Shown here piece after piece: positions 34,394-43,768 of a stretch of 64,000 nt of DNA; within the stretch, counting starts at the first letter, position 1, and each line of letters begins with the position of its first letter. The stretch comes from Terribium retamae (GTDB lineage: Bacteria; Pseudomonadota; Alphaproteobacteria; Rhizobiales; Rhizobiaceae). The notes beneath the pieces are model-generated. The model had not been told where the DNA came from, made no database searches, and saw nothing but the letters and a program-made list of their open reading frames with translations. The position numbers and the translations under genes are program-made. The stretch covers positions 17,570 through 81,569 of the forward strand of contig NZ_JAKREW010000026.1 of NCBI RefSeq assembly GCF_022347545.1, given 5' to 3'.

Positions 34394-34801
34394 ATGAAGA
34401 TCGACGGTAGCTGTCACTGCGGCGCAATCAGTTACGAGGCCGAGGTCGATCCCGGCACGACATCGATTTGCCACTGTACCGACTGCCAGCAGCTCACCGG
34501 AACAGCCTTTCGTGTCACCGTCCCCGCCTCCGAAGCGCAGTTTCGGCTCATCAAAGGCGAACCGAAAATCTATGTGAAAACCGGCAGCAGCGGCGCCAAG
34601 CGTCTGCAGGCCTTCTGCGGCGATTGCGGCTCACATCTTTACGTCGTCGGCGCAGGCGACGGGCCGAAGGTCTATGGCATCCGGGTCGGCACCGCCAGCC
34701 AGCGGCAGGATCTCGTGCCGCGGTCGGAAAAATGGCATGGATCGGCGTTGAGCTGGTTGCCGCATTTCGAGAGCGTCGAGACGACAACCGAGAGACAGTG
34801 A
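34394..34801 (+). CDS. GFA (glutathione-dependent formaldehyde-activating) family protein
   Basis: 135 residues. Zinc-binding cysteines occur as GSCHCGAISYE, then CHCTDCQ and later FCGDCGSHLY, the signature of the GFA/CENP-V fold. Only a few members act in formaldehyde metabolism; most are uncharacterised. GGGAG is 9 bases before the ATG at 34394. It converges on rmuC with a gap of 29 bases. Confidence 0.88.
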   Translation: MKIDGSCHCGAISYEAEVDPGTTSICHCTDCQQLTGTAFRVTVPASEAQFRLIKGEPKIYVKTGSSGAKRLQAFCGDCGSHLYVVGAGDGPKVYGIRVGTASQRQDLVPRSEKWHGSALSWLPHFESVETTTERQ

Positions 34802-34830
34802 CGATCGAGGAACGACGCTGCCAGAAACAA

Positions 34831-36096
34831 TCAAGCGTCGTCGGGGTCGACCACTCGCAATCTGAGCTGCCCGGTTTTGGAATCAGCCGTGCGTGAGGCG
34901 GACTCGACCTTGCGTTGCCCGGCAGCTGTCTCGATATCTTCGGTGCCGTCCGTTCCGCCAAATTCCAGCGCTTCGATCTTCTGGCCACGCTTGGTGACCT
35001 TGGAGGACGAGACCAGGATATCGTCGATATCCTTCGTGGCTTGGCCGAAATGGGTTTGTAGCTTGCGCACCCTTTCATCAAGGCGCGAAACATCTTCCAT
35101 CAGCCGGATGACTTCGCCCTGGATCAGATGTGCCTGCTCGCGCATGCGCGCATCCTTCAGGATCGCCTGGATGACCTGGATCGACAGCATCAGCAGTGAC
35201 GGCGAGACGATGACGACACGGGCGCGATGGGCGCGCTGCACCAGTGCTTCGAAATTCTCGTGAATCTCGGCGAAGACCGATTCCGAGGGAACGAACATGA
35301 AGGCGGTGTCCTGGGTCTCGCCCTGGATCAGGTACTTCTCGGCGATATCGCGGATGTGCACCTCGATATCGCGCCGGAATGCCTGCGCGGCCACCTTCTG
35401 CAGCTCGGGACTTTCGGCGGCACGAATGGCATTCCAGGCTTCGAGCGGAAACTTGGCGTCGACCACCAGCGAGGGCGCGGCATTCGGCATCTTCACCAGG
35501 CAATCCGGGCGGCTGCCGTTCGAGAGGGTGGCCTGGAATTCATAGGAGCCATGCGGCAGCCCGTCGGCGACGATCGCTTCCATACGCGACTGGCCGAACG
35601 CACCGCGGGTCTGCTTGTTGGACAGGATTGCCTGCAGTTGCACGACCTGCCCGGCGAGCGACTGGATGTTGCCCTGGGCGGTGTCGATCACCGCCAACCG
35701 CTCCTGCAGCCTGGCGAGGCTTTCATGTGTCGACTTCGTCTGCTCGGTCATGGTCTGGCCGATGCGGCCGGTCATCGCGTCCAGCCTTTGGCCGATCGAC
35801 TGCGTCAGCTCCGCCTGGCGGGCGCCGAACACTTCCGCCAATGCTCCCATGCGGCCTTGCATTTCGGCTTGGCTTTGCAGGATGCCGGCCATGCGGGCCT
35901 CGGCGTCGCGGGCATGATCGGCAGCTTCGGCCGCAGCAACGCTCCGCGCCTTGGCAGCGCGCCACAGCGCGACGATCAGCGCAACGAACAGCACGAGGAC
36001 AAGAAACACGACGAAGCCCAATGCCTGGCCGAGTGTGATCGTCGTCGCACCGAGCCGGGCGACGGGTTCGGAAAGGATGGAGCCGAGGTCGTTCAT
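34831..36096 (-). CDS. rmuC: DNA recombination protein RmuC
   Basis: 421 residues. An N-terminal membrane anchor (about 22-46) is followed by a coiled coil (about 50-150) and a nuclease-like core with GSYEFQATLSNGSRPDCLVKM, VVDAKFPLEAW and DTAFMFVPSESVFAEI, all typical of RmuC. Family knowledge links it to limiting inversions between short repeats; the PD-(D/E)xK-like core suggests nuclease activity. The acidic tail is variable. Divergent from def. Confidence 0.93.
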   Translation of the reverse strand: MNDLGSILSEPVARLGATTITLGQALGFVVFLVLVLFVALIVALWRAAKARSVAAAEAADHARDAEARMAGILQSQAEMQGRMGALAEVFGARQAELTQSIGQRLDAMTGRIGQTMTEQTKSTHESLARLQERLAVIDTAQGNIQSLAGQVVQLQAILSNKQTRGAFGQSRMEAIVADGLPHGSYEFQATLSNGSRPDCLVKMPNAAPSLVVDAKFPLEAWNAIRAAESPELQKVAAQAFRRDIEVHIRDIAEKYLIQGETQDTAFMFVPSESVFAEIHENFEALVQRAHRARVVIVSPSLLMLSIQVIQAILKDARMREQAHLIQGEVIRLMEDVSRLDERVRKLQTHFGQATKDIDDILVSSSKVTKRGQKIEALEFGGTDGTEDIETAAGQRKVESASRTADSKTGQLRLRVVDPDDA

Positions 36097-36198
36097 CAGC
36101 CCAGCATAAACGATTCTCGTGACAGGAAAAGATCAAACCGTGAACATGCTGACAGCTGTACGGTTGACGCTTTCCCTGCAAGGTTTTAGGTGAGCGAT

Positions 36199-36729
36199 AT
36201 GTCGATCAAGCCGCTCATCATTCTCCCCGATCCCGTCCTTCGCCAGGTTTCCAAGCCGGTCGAGCGCATCGACGAGCCGTTGCTCAAGCTGGCCGACGAC
36301 ATGCTTGAGACGATGTATGATGCGCCTGGTATCGGCCTTGCCGCGATCCAGATCGGCGAACCGCTGCGTATGCTGGTGATCGACCTGGCCAAGGAAGGCG
36401 AGCCGCCTGCTCCCCATGTTTTCATCAATCCGGATGTTCTGGAAAGCGGTACCGAGCGCTCGGTCTATGAGGAAGGCTGCCTGTCGATCCCTGACTACTA
36501 TGCCGAGGTCGAGCGCCCGGCCACCGTCAGGGTGCGCTATCTCGACCGCGAAGGCCGCCTGCAGGAGATGCAGGCCGAAGGATTGATGGCCACCTGCCTG
36601 CAGCACGAGATCGACCATCTGAATGGTGTGCTGTTCATCGACCACATCTCGAAGCTGAAGCGCGACATGGTGGTCAAGAAGTTCAAGAAACTCGCCCGCG
36701 ATAAGGCGCCAAGCCGCCTGGCGGGCTGA
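36199..36729 (+). CDS. def: Peptide deformylase
   Basis: 176 residues with all three signature motifs: GIGLAAIQ (44-51), EEGCLS (91-96) with metal ligand Cys94, and HEIDH (136-140) with both metal histidines and catalytic Glu137. It removes the formyl group from new proteins. ATG 36199 has AGGTGA just upstream; a GTG at 36190 would add 3 residues. fmt follows after 14 bases, the classical def-fmt pair. Confidence 0.96.
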   Translation: MSIKPLIILPDPVLRQVSKPVERIDEPLLKLADDMLETMYDAPGIGLAAIQIGEPLRMLVIDLAKEGEPPAPHVFINPDVLESGTERSVYEEGCLSIPDYYAEVERPATVRVRYLDREGRLQEMQAEGLMATCLQHEIDHLNGVLFIDHISKLKRDMVVKKFKKLARDKAPSRLAG

Positions 36730-36743
36730 TCCGGGACAGATCC

Positions 36744-37679
36744 ATGGCGCTTCGCGTGGTCTTCATGGGCACGCCCGATTTCTCGGTCGCGACGCTGCGC
36801 GCGCTGGCTGAGGCCGGGCATGACATCGTGGCCGTCTACACCCAGCCGCCGCGTGCCGCGGGTCGGCGTGGGCTGGAATTGACGCCGTCTCCCGTGCAGC
36901 GCGAGGCTGAGCGGCTCGGCATTGCCGTGTATACTCCCGTCTCGCTGAAGAGTGAGGCCGAGCAGGCCGCATTTCGTGCCCTGGATGCCGATGTCGCGGT
37001 TGTTGTCGCCTATGGTCTGCTGTTGCCGAAACCGATTCTCGATGCGCCACGTCTTGGCTGCCTCAACGGCCACGCCTCGCTTTTGCCACGTTGGCGTGGT
37101 GCAGCACCAATCCAGCGCGCCATCATGGCCGGCGATGCCGAAACCGGCATGATGATCATGAAGATGGAGCAGGGGCTCGATACCGGTCCGGTCGGATTGG
37201 TTGAAAAGTTGGCGATCGATCCCGACATGACGGCCGGCGATCTGCATGACCGGTTAATGGCGGCGGGTGCTGGATTGATGGTCGAAGCCTTGGCAAGGCT
37301 GGAGACCGGGACTCTGACCTTTGTGGAACAGGCAGCCGAGGGCGTGACCTATGCCGCGAAGATCGCTAAGACGGAGACCCGGATCGACTGGACCCGTCCC
37401 GCGGATGCGGTCCACAATCATATTCGCGGCCTTTCGCCTTTCCCCGGCGGATGGTGCGAGGCCACAATCGGCGGCCGGGTCGAACGGCTGAAATTGCTGC
37501 GTTCGACTGTCGCCGACGGCATGGGGGAACCGGGAGGAATTCTCGACGACCGGCTGACGGTCGCCTGCGGGTCAGGTGCGGTCAGGCTGGTCGAAGTGCA
37601 GCGCGCGGGCGGTAGGCCCGTGACCGCACAGGAGTTCCTGCGCGGGGCAAAGTTTGAAGAAGGAATGAAACTGTCATGA
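36744..37679 (+). CDS. fmt: Methionyl-tRNA formyltransferase
   Basis: 311 residues of standard length. The N-terminal formyltransferase fold begins RVVFMGTPDFSVATL and contains the folate-binding NGHASLLPRWRGAAPIQ with catalytic Asn/His and Asp in GLDTG. The C-terminal OB-like domain binds tRNA. It formylates initiator Met-tRNA using 10-formyl-tetrahydrofolate. The stop overlaps the start of the next gene (ATGA at 37676-37679), showing translational coupling. Confidence 0.96.
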   Translation: MALRVVFMGTPDFSVATLRALAEAGHDIVAVYTQPPRAAGRRGLELTPSPVQREAERLGIAVYTPVSLKSEAEQAAFRALDADVAVVVAYGLLLPKPILDAPRLGCLNGHASLLPRWRGAAPIQRAIMAGDAETGMMIMKMEQGLDTGPVGLVEKLAIDPDMTAGDLHDRLMAAGAGLMVEALARLETGTLTFVEQAAEGVTYAAKIAKTETRIDWTRPADAVHNHIRGLSPFPGGWCEATIGGRVERLKLLRSTVADGMGEPGGILDDRLTVACGSGAVRLVEVQRAGGRPVTAQEFLRGAKFEEGMKLS

Positions 37680-38185
37680 GCATGATGTCGATACGCGCGG
37701 CGACGCTGCGGGATCGCGAGGCGATCCGCCTCGTCGAAGAACATGCTTTCGGCCAGCAGACCGAGGCTGGCCTCGTCGATGCGATCGTTACCGAAGGCGA
37801 CGCCGTCCTTGAGCTGGTCGCTGAAGAAGATGGCCAGGTTGTCGGCCACATCCTGTTTTCGCGTCTTTACGTAGAGAGTGGCGGCAAGCAGTTCCCGGCC
37901 GTGGCGCTGGCGCCGCTTGCCGTCGAGCCGGATTTCCATGGTACGGGCATTGGCGGCGCGCTGGTCCGCGAGGCTCATATCCGTCTCAAGGACGCCGGCG
38001 AAAACCTGGCCATCGTGCTGGGCGACCCGGCCTATTACGGCCGCTTCGGCTACAGCCACGAACGTGCGGCCGGCTTTGCCAGCGAATATCAGGGTGAAGC
38101 GCTGCAGGCCCAGGCCTGGGGCGAGGCGCCTGAGAGCGGCGAGCTGGTCTACGCTTCGGCTTTCGGCACCGCGCTGGCCGCGTAG
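37676..38185 (+). CDS. GNAT family N-acetyltransferase, YhbS-like
   Basis: 169 residues. The acetyl-CoA binding segment is VEPDFHGTGIGGALVREA, followed by VLGDPAYYGRFGYS, which is typical of the YhbS/COG3153 group. Substrate is unknown. The ATG at 37676 overlaps the fmt stop; a further in-frame ATG lies 6 bases on. Part of a def-fmt-GNAT-truA run. Confidence 0.88.
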   Translation: MSMMSIRAATLRDREAIRLVEEHAFGQQTEAGLVDAIVTEGDAVLELVAEEDGQVVGHILFSRLYVESGGKQFPAVALAPLAVEPDFHGTGIGGALVREAHIRLKDAGENLAIVLGDPAYYGRFGYSHERAAGFASEYQGEALQAQAWGEAPESGELVYASAFGTALAA

Positions 38186-38194
38186 CGTTTCGAC

Positions 38195-38950
38195 GTGCCC
38201 CGCTATCGCCTCGACATCGAGTATGACGGCGGGCCATATTCCGGCTGGCAGCGGCAGGCTGTCGGCCAGCACTCGGTGCAGGCGGCTATCGAACAGGCTA
38301 TCGAACGCTTCTGTGGCGATGCGATCTCAATTCGGGGTGCGGGGCGAACCGATGCCGGTGTGCATGCCACGGCACAGGTTGCGCATGCGGACCTGAGCAA
38401 GGATTGGCCGGCGGATACGGTGCGCGATGCCGTCAATGCTTACCTGCAGCGAGCCGGCGAACGTGTGACGATCCTCGGCGCGGTTGCCGTGCCGGATGAA
38501 TTCGACGCGCGGTTTTCCGCGGTCGGCCGGCACTATCTTTATCGCATCGCCAATCGCCGCGCTCCGCCCGCGCTGGATATGGGCAAGGTCTGGTGGGTGC
38601 CGAAACGGCTCGATGCCGAGGCCATGCATGAAGCGGCGAAGGTTCTGCTCGGGCGGCATGACTTCACCACCTTCCGCTCCACGCAATGCCAAGCCAACAG
38701 CCCGCTGCGGACACTGGAGCGGCTGGATGTCACGCGACGTGGCGAGATGATCGAAGTTCGCACCTCGGCACGGTCGTTCCTGCACAATCAGGTGCGCTCC
38801 ATGGTCGGGTCGCTGAAACGGGTCGGCGAAGGCGCGTGGACCGCCGCCGATCTCAAGGGGGCCCTTGACGCGCGCGACCGCGCTGCCTGCGGCCAGGTCG
38901 CCCCACCTGACGGTCTGTTCCTTACGGGCGTCGATTACCCGACATCCTGA
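38195..38950 (+). CDS. truA: tRNA pseudouridine(38-40) synthase
   Basis: 251 residues. The catalytic Asp53 lies in GAGRTDAGVHA, preceded by the YDGGPYSGWQRQ motif, and the C-terminal half has SFLHNQVRSMVGSL. It isomerises uridines 38-40 in the anticodon arm of many tRNAs. The start is GTG at 38195, placing RYRLDIEYDG at the N-terminus as in homologues; no strong ribosome site is seen, consistent with coupling to the gene ending 9 bases upstream. Confidence 0.95.
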   Translation: MPRYRLDIEYDGGPYSGWQRQAVGQHSVQAAIEQAIERFCGDAISIRGAGRTDAGVHATAQVAHADLSKDWPADTVRDAVNAYLQRAGERVTILGAVAVPDEFDARFSAVGRHYLYRIANRRAPPALDMGKVWWVPKRLDAEAMHEAAKVLLGRHDFTTFRSTQCQANSPLRTLERLDVTRRGEMIEVRTSARSFLHNQVRSMVGSLKRVGEGAWTAADLKGALDARDRAACGQVAPPDGLFLTGVDYPTS

Positions 38951-38975
38951 TCTCATCAGATAGCAAAGGCTGCCT

Positions 38976-39551
38976 TCAATCGGCCTTGGCAATCGCATTG
39001 ACGTTGCGCCGGTGCTCGATCGGCTGCGCCATATAGCTGGGCATCGGCCAGACCGTGGTCGAGCCGGGTTGTACCGGCCGTTCCAGATAGGTCGACAACA
39101 CCACATAACTGCGAGTGGCCATCACTCCCGGCGTATCATATAGCTTGGCCAGCAGCCCCTCCAGTGCGCGCGTGTCCCTGGCGCGAACTTTCAGCAGCAT
39201 GCAGGCATCACCCGCGACCGAATGGATTTCCTCGACCTCGGGATAGGCGGAAATCGCCATCAGCTCGGGCGTCTTGCCCCAGCCGCGTGTGTCGACATGG
39301 ACAAAGGCGAGCAACGGCTTGTTGACGGCGACCGGATCGATCAGCACCGAGGTGCTGCGGATCGCCTGGCTTCGGCGCAATCGCTTGACCCGTTCATGCG
39401 CGGCCGGCGCCGACAGCCCGACTTTCTCGCCGAGTTCAGCATAGCTGACGGTGGCATCCTCACACAGTGCGCCTAATAGTTTTCGGTCCATCTCGTCCAG
39501 GTCGCGTTCCGGAACACGGTTTTGCCGAATGTCATCTGTTTCTTGCTTCAT
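38976..39551 (-). CDS. Lrp/AsnC family transcriptional regulator
   Basis: 191 residues, longer than the usual 150 because of a charged N-terminal extension and a C-terminal tail of about 25 residues. The HTH (about 18-65; LDEMDRKLLGALCEDATVSY, then LGEKVGLSAPAAHERVKRL) and the ligand-binding RAM domain (about 80-160) are standard. It is divergent from an MFS transporter gene, and a perfect palindrome lies between them, so it probably controls that exporter in response to an amino acid. ATG at 39551. Confidence 0.9.
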   Translation of the reverse strand: MKQETDDIRQNRVPERDLDEMDRKLLGALCEDATVSYAELGEKVGLSAPAAHERVKRLRRSQAIRSTSVLIDPVAVNKPLLAFVHVDTRGWGKTPELMAISAYPEVEEIHSVAGDACMLLKVRARDTRALEGLLAKLYDTPGVMATRSYVVLSTYLERPVQPGSTTVWPMPSYMAQPIEHRRNVNAIAKAD

Positions 39552-39570
39552 AGTCGAAATTTCTCTTGTT

Positions 39571-39587
39571 GCGGAATGTCATTCCGC
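39571..39587. promoter_or_regulatory. Candidate Lrp-type operator, perfect palindrome
   Basis: GCGGAATG-T-CATTCCGC is an 8-bp perfect inverted repeat with one central base, 19 bases before the Lrp-type start and 12 bases before the MFS start. Its place in a 48-base divergent gap makes it the likely shared operator. Confidence 0.65.
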
Positions 39588-39599
39588 CATCATGCATCC

Positions 39600-40793
39600 A
39601 TGACGAAGACGGATCAATCACCTCCCTTGCTGGCTGAAACTGCGCGTTTGCCGGCGGTAGCCTATGTGCTCACCTTCTGCATCGCGGTCATAGGTTCCAA
39701 CTCGCTGGTGCTCGGGCCGATCGCACCGGAGGTAGCGCGCACACTGGGCTCGAATGTTGCCCTGGTCATGTCGGGCTCGGCCGCCTTTGGGCTGGGAACG
39801 GCTGCCAGCGCACTCTTGATGGCGCGCCACGTCGACAGGTTGGGTGCCCGGCGCATGCTGTTGTGGGCACTCGTGGGCCTGTCTGCAGGTCTGCCGTTGA
39901 GCGGGCTGTCGCGGGGGGTGCCAGCCTTGGCGGCTGCGCAGCGCGCCGCCGGCGTCGCGTCCGGCATCGCGTTGCCGGCAATCTATGCCAGCGCTGCGGC
40001 GGTGGCGCCTCCCGGACGCGAAAGCCGAACCATCGGCGTGGTCTTGACCGGCTGGACGCTGAGCATGGTTGCCGGCGTCTCATTGTCGGCCGTTGTTGCC
40101 GATTACGTTCACTGGCGTGCCGTCTATGCGGTCGTTGCGATGCTGGCTCTCGCCGCATCTCTCATCTTGAAGGTTAGCCGATACCGCGACGTGCCCGCCC
40201 CAGGTCCCGCGCCGCAGCCGCTCGCCGCCCTGCGTATCGCTGGCGTCAAGCCGCTGCTTATCGCCTGTGCTGCGTTCATGAGCGCATTCTACGGCGTTTA
40301 CGGCTACCTGGGAGATCACCTTCACAGCGATCTCGGCGAGCCCGTCAGCGCCAACGGCATCGTGGCGCTGGTCTACGGTATCGGCTTTGGGGCGGCCGCC
40401 CTTCTCGACGGCATCGTCGATCGGTTGGGGCCTCGCCGTGTCATGCCCTTCGCGTTCTTGGCCGTCGCAGCCGTCTACCTCGGCTTCGCGCTGGCGGGCG
40501 ACAGCTTTATTTCGGTGCTGGTCCTCACCTTCGTGTGGGGTCTTACCAACCATTTCGGCCTGAATGTGCTGATCATGCGGCTTGCTGCGATCGATCCGGC
40601 GCGCCGTGGTACCATCATGGGGCTGAACAGCGCCGTCACTTACCTTGCGGTGTTTGCAGGAACGACCGGCTTCGGCCCGCTTTATGCGACACGAGGATTT
40701 GCTTTCGCGGCCCTCACGGCGCTTGTGCTGATGCTGATCGCCGCTGTTGCGGGGAGTTGGCGATCGGGGGATCGAGCCGGATTACCCGGTTAG
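39600..40793 (+). CDS. MFS transporter
   Basis: 397 residues with about 12 membrane helices. The loop between helices 2 and 3 has MARHVDRLGARRMLL, the major facilitator signature, repeated in part as DRLGPRRVMPF in the second half. The family is drug or metabolite exporters of the DHA1/CynX-like type; the substrate is unknown. ATG 39600 is chosen because an in-frame ATG at 39576 lies inside the candidate operator. Divergent from an Lrp-type regulator, so export of an amino acid or related compound is plausible. Confidence 0.85.
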   Translation: MTKTDQSPPLLAETARLPAVAYVLTFCIAVIGSNSLVLGPIAPEVARTLGSNVALVMSGSAAFGLGTAASALLMARHVDRLGARRMLLWALVGLSAGLPLSGLSRGVPALAAAQRAAGVASGIALPAIYASAAAVAPPGRESRTIGVVLTGWTLSMVAGVSLSAVVADYVHWRAVYAVVAMLALAASLILKVSRYRDVPAPGPAPQPLAALRIAGVKPLLIACAAFMSAFYGVYGYLGDHLHSDLGEPVSANGIVALVYGIGFGAAALLDGIVDRLGPRRVMPFAFLAVAAVYLGFALAGDSFISVLVLTFVWGLTNHFGLNVLIMRLAAIDPARRGTIMGLNSAVTYLAVFAGTTGFGPLYATRGFAFAALTALVLMLIAAVAGSWRSGDRAGLPG

Positions 40794-40818
40794 AGCATTC
40801 CAGGGAACGTAAGCCGCG

Positions 40819-41409
40819 CTAGTCCCCGATCATCGGCACGCCGATCAGCTTCTGCAGTGCGAACAGCACGATCAGCGATGCGACGAACATCCCGGCAAAG
40901 ACGGCCGTGGCCATAGCCGCTCCCTTGCCGATCGCCTGGTTTGTCATACGCCAGCTGAATATCAGCGACACAAAGAAGAGCAGCAGCGAGACGAGTCCGC
41001 TTGCCTGGCCGGCCGCTGGAAAGAGCAAGCGGATAAGGGCGCCCGGAAGCATTACCCAGGCAATGATCGCCGAGGCCCAATTGCTGGCAACCACATAATG
41101 CACGAACCGCCCACCAAGCCCCGCCCGTGGAGCAATGGCGGCCAGTGCCAGCAAGGGTAGAACCCAGGTGCCGATATCGACGAAAGCCAGTTTTAGAAGC
41201 AGCTCGAAACGGCTGCCCGCAGTCTCGCCCGTCGTGTTCGCGATGCCGACCCAGCCGACGATCAGGGCGGGTGCGGCAACGGCGATGGCGAAAAAGGAAT
41301 TCCAGAAGCCATCCGCCGACAGGTCAAGTTGGCGTAAACCCTCGGACTTGCCCAGCATCATGCGCCAGGCGCCAGTCAGCGACGATTGGATTTCATCTGC
41401 CGAAAGCAT
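40819..41409 (-). CDS. Integral membrane protein of unknown function
   Basis: 196 residues with about five hydrophobic helices (near 39-57, 70-92, 105-128, 138-152, 165-187). I do not recognise a family with confidence; the arrangement is reminiscent of YIP1-like proteins. The start at 41409 lies 11 bases after the dapE stop on the same strand, so it is probably cotranscribed with dapE. It converges on the MFS gene. Confidence 0.75.
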   Translation of the reverse strand: MLSADEIQSSLTGAWRMMLGKSEGLRQLDLSADGFWNSFFAIAVAAPALIVGWVGIANTTGETAGSRFELLLKLAFVDIGTWVLPLLALAAIAPRAGLGGRFVHYVVASNWASAIIAWVMLPGALIRLLFPAAGQASGLVSLLLFFVSLIFSWRMTNQAIGKGAAMATAVFAGMFVASLIVLFALQKLIGVPMIGD

Positions 41410-41420
41410 GCTTGGCTCGC

Positions 41421-42608
41421 CTACCCGAACCAGTCCTCGATGAAGCGCTGATAGATCACCGTCAGCGTTTCGAGATCGTCCAGTGCTACGCGCTCATCAA
41501 CCATATGCATGGTCTTGCCGACAAGACCGAATTCGACCACGGGGCAATAGTCTTTGATGAAGCGTGCATCGGATGTGCCGCCCGATGTCGACAGCTGTGG
41601 TTTGCGACCGGTGACGGCGGCGACCGAACCACTCAGCGTTTCAATCAGCTTGTCGTCGCGGGTCAGGAAGACGTGGCTCGGACGATCCTTCCAGACGAGT
41701 TCGAAGTCGACCGGCTCCTTGCGGCCCTTGCGATATTTCCTGCGACCGCTGGCCGTGTCGAGCCGGTTGTGGATTTCGGCCTGTACCGTTTCTGCGTCCC
41801 AGGTGTCGTTGAAGCGAATGTTGAAAGTGGCGCTTGCCCTGGCCGGAATGACGTTGGTCGCAGGATTGCCGACGTCGATCGACGTGACCTCGAGATTCGT
41901 CGGCTGGAAATTCTCCGTGCCCTTGTCAAAGATGGGATTGAGCAACGCATCGGTAAGTGTCATCAGTCCGCGCACCGGGTTGTCGGCAAGATGTGGATAG
42001 GCGACATGGCCTTGCCGGCCGTTGACGGTCACGGTTCCCGACAGCGAGCCGCGCCGACCGATCTTGATCATGTCGCCAAGCGTTTCGGGATTGGTGGGCT
42101 CGCCGACGATTGAGGCATCCCATTTTTCACCCTTCGCCGCCGCCCATTCCAGAAGCTTGACCGTGCCGTTGATCGAGGGCCCTTCTTCGTCGCCGGTGAT
42201 CAGCAGGGAAACAGAGCCCTTCGGACCACCTTTCTCGGCGACATGCCGGGCAAGTGCAGCGATGAAGCACGCTATGCCGCCTTTCATGTCGACGGCGCCA
42301 CGGCCGTACATTTCGCCATTGGCAATGGCTGCCGAAAAGGGCGGATGTGTCCATGCCGCTTCGTCACCGACAGGTACCACATCGGTATGACCGGCGAACA
42401 TCAGATGCGGACCGTTGCCCGAGCGCCGTGCATAGAGGTTCTCGACATCCGGCGTCCCGTCTTCCCGGAACACGGGACGCTCGATGGCGAAGCCGAGCGG
42501 TTTCAGCATGGTCTCCAGTGACGACAGCGCACCGCCTTCGGCTGGTGTCACCGAAGGGCAGCGAATGAGAGCGGCGAGATTCTGGGCAGGATCGATCGGC
42601 AGTGTCAT
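41421..42608 (-). CDS. dapE: Succinyl-diaminopimelate desuccinylase
   Basis: 395 residues of the M20 metallopeptidase family. The first metal motif is MFAGHTDVVP, the catalytic Glu pair lies in LLITGDEEGPS, and the remaining ligands are in VGEPTN and the C-terminal HMVDERV region. It releases succinate from N-succinyl-LL-diaminopimelate in lysine and cell-wall precursor synthesis, downstream of DapD (45431-46285). ATG 42608 matches the family start; an upstream TTG/GTG extension to 42644 is unsupported. Confidence 0.95.
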   Translation of the reverse strand: MTLPIDPAQNLAALIRCPSVTPAEGGALSSLETMLKPLGFAIERPVFREDGTPDVENLYARRSGNGPHLMFAGHTDVVPVGDEAAWTHPPFSAAIANGEMYGRGAVDMKGGIACFIAALARHVAEKGGPKGSVSLLITGDEEGPSINGTVKLLEWAAAKGEKWDASIVGEPTNPETLGDMIKIGRRGSLSGTVTVNGRQGHVAYPHLADNPVRGLMTLTDALLNPIFDKGTENFQPTNLEVTSIDVGNPATNVIPARASATFNIRFNDTWDAETVQAEIHNRLDTASGRRKYRKGRKEPVDFELVWKDRPSHVFLTRDDKLIETLSGSVAAVTGRKPQLSTSGGTSDARFIKDYCPVVEFGLVGKTMHMVDERVALDDLETLTVIYQRFIEDWFG

Positions 42609-42732
42609 GTGCGCAGCGTTATTCCAAAGATGGGATCGTGTCACGGCTCTGGATTGCTATCCTTGGCGAAACCGCCTGTTATGATCGAAAATGGATTGGC
42701 GTGACAAACAGGCGGATGGCACGGAGATTGCA

Positions 42733-43752
42733 ATGACCCTGCGCGACGCGTCTGTCGTCGTGGCCGGTGCCGGCAGTATCGGCTGCTATGCCGGCGGTTG
42801 TCTGGCATTGGCAGGACGCAGGGTGACCCTGCTGGTCAGGCCTCGAATCGAGCAGGCCTTGCTGCGCGCTGGCTTGCGCGTCACCGATCTCGAAAAACGC
42901 GACAGGCGGCTGAGCCAGGCAGCCTTTATGGTGGAGACGCAAGCTCAGGCGGCTCTAAAAGGGGCCGATGTCGTGCTTGTGACAACCAAGAGCCGTGCGA
43001 CGGAAGAGATTGGCCGGCAGATCGCGGCGCACGCGCCCAAAAATGCGGTCATCGTCAGCCTGCAGAATGGCGTCGACAATGCCGATCGTTTGGCAGCGAC
43101 CGTCGGTGGCCGGCGCGTAGTCGCCGGCATGGTGCCTTTCAACGTCGTGCAGGAGGACGACGAAAACCCGTTCAGGGTGCATCGCGCCAGCGAGGGCACT
43201 GTGCTCGTGGAGAGCGGCACGCCTGGAATATCGACCTTGCTGAATGTCGAAGGTTTCGCGACCGCCACGCATGCCGACATGCGTTCCGTGCAATGGGGCA
43301 AGCTGCTCTTTAATCTCAACAACGCGCTCGTGGCCTTGTCCGATCTTCCTCTTGCAGCCGAACTGTCGGATCGCCGGTGGCGTTTGCTGCTGGCGAGGCA
43401 GATCGCCGAAGCACTGACGGCGATGAAGGCTGCCGGTGTCAAGCCAGGACGTGTTGCCGGTCCGCCGCCTGCATTGCTGCCGACGATCCTGCGGCTGCCC
43501 GACTTCCTGTTTCTGCGGCTTGCGAAGCGCATGCTTGCGATCGACCCGCAGGCGCGGTCGTCCATGTGGGAAGACCTGCAGCGCGGCCGCGTAACCGAAA
43601 TTGACGAACTGCAAGGCTCCATCCTTCGTCTTGCCGACAGGACCGGTGTGCAGGTGCCGCTGGTACGGCGTGTCACGGCGCTGGTGCGGCAAGCCGAACA
43701 ACGCAATCAAGGCTCACCGCGACTGCCGCCGGAAGCCGTCGAACAGACCTGA
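42733..43752 (+). CDS. panE: 2-dehydropantoate 2-reductase
   Basis: 339 residues. The NADPH-binding motif is VVVAGAGSIGCYAGG, followed by LVTTKSRATEE, LQNGVDNADRL with the conserved Asn, and KLLFNLNNALVAL with the catalytic Lys. It reduces ketopantoate to pantoate for coenzyme A synthesis. Many genomes carry more than one homologue, so a different 2-keto acid cannot be excluded. ATG 42733 has GGAGA 6-10 bases upstream. Confidence 0.88.
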   Translation: MTLRDASVVVAGAGSIGCYAGGCLALAGRRVTLLVRPRIEQALLRAGLRVTDLEKRDRRLSQAAFMVETQAQAALKGADVVLVTTKSRATEEIGRQIAAHAPKNAVIVSLQNGVDNADRLAATVGGRRVVAGMVPFNVVQEDDENPFRVHRASEGTVLVESGTPGISTLLNVEGFATATHADMRSVQWGKLLFNLNNALVALSDLPLAAELSDRRWRLLLARQIAEALTAMKAAGVKPGRVAGPPPALLPTILRLPDFLFLRLAKRMLAIDPQARSSMWEDLQRGRVTEIDELQGSILRLADRTGVQVPLVRRVTALVRQAEQRNQGSPRLPPEAVEQT

Positions 43753-43768
43753 AGGCTTGACCTGCCCC

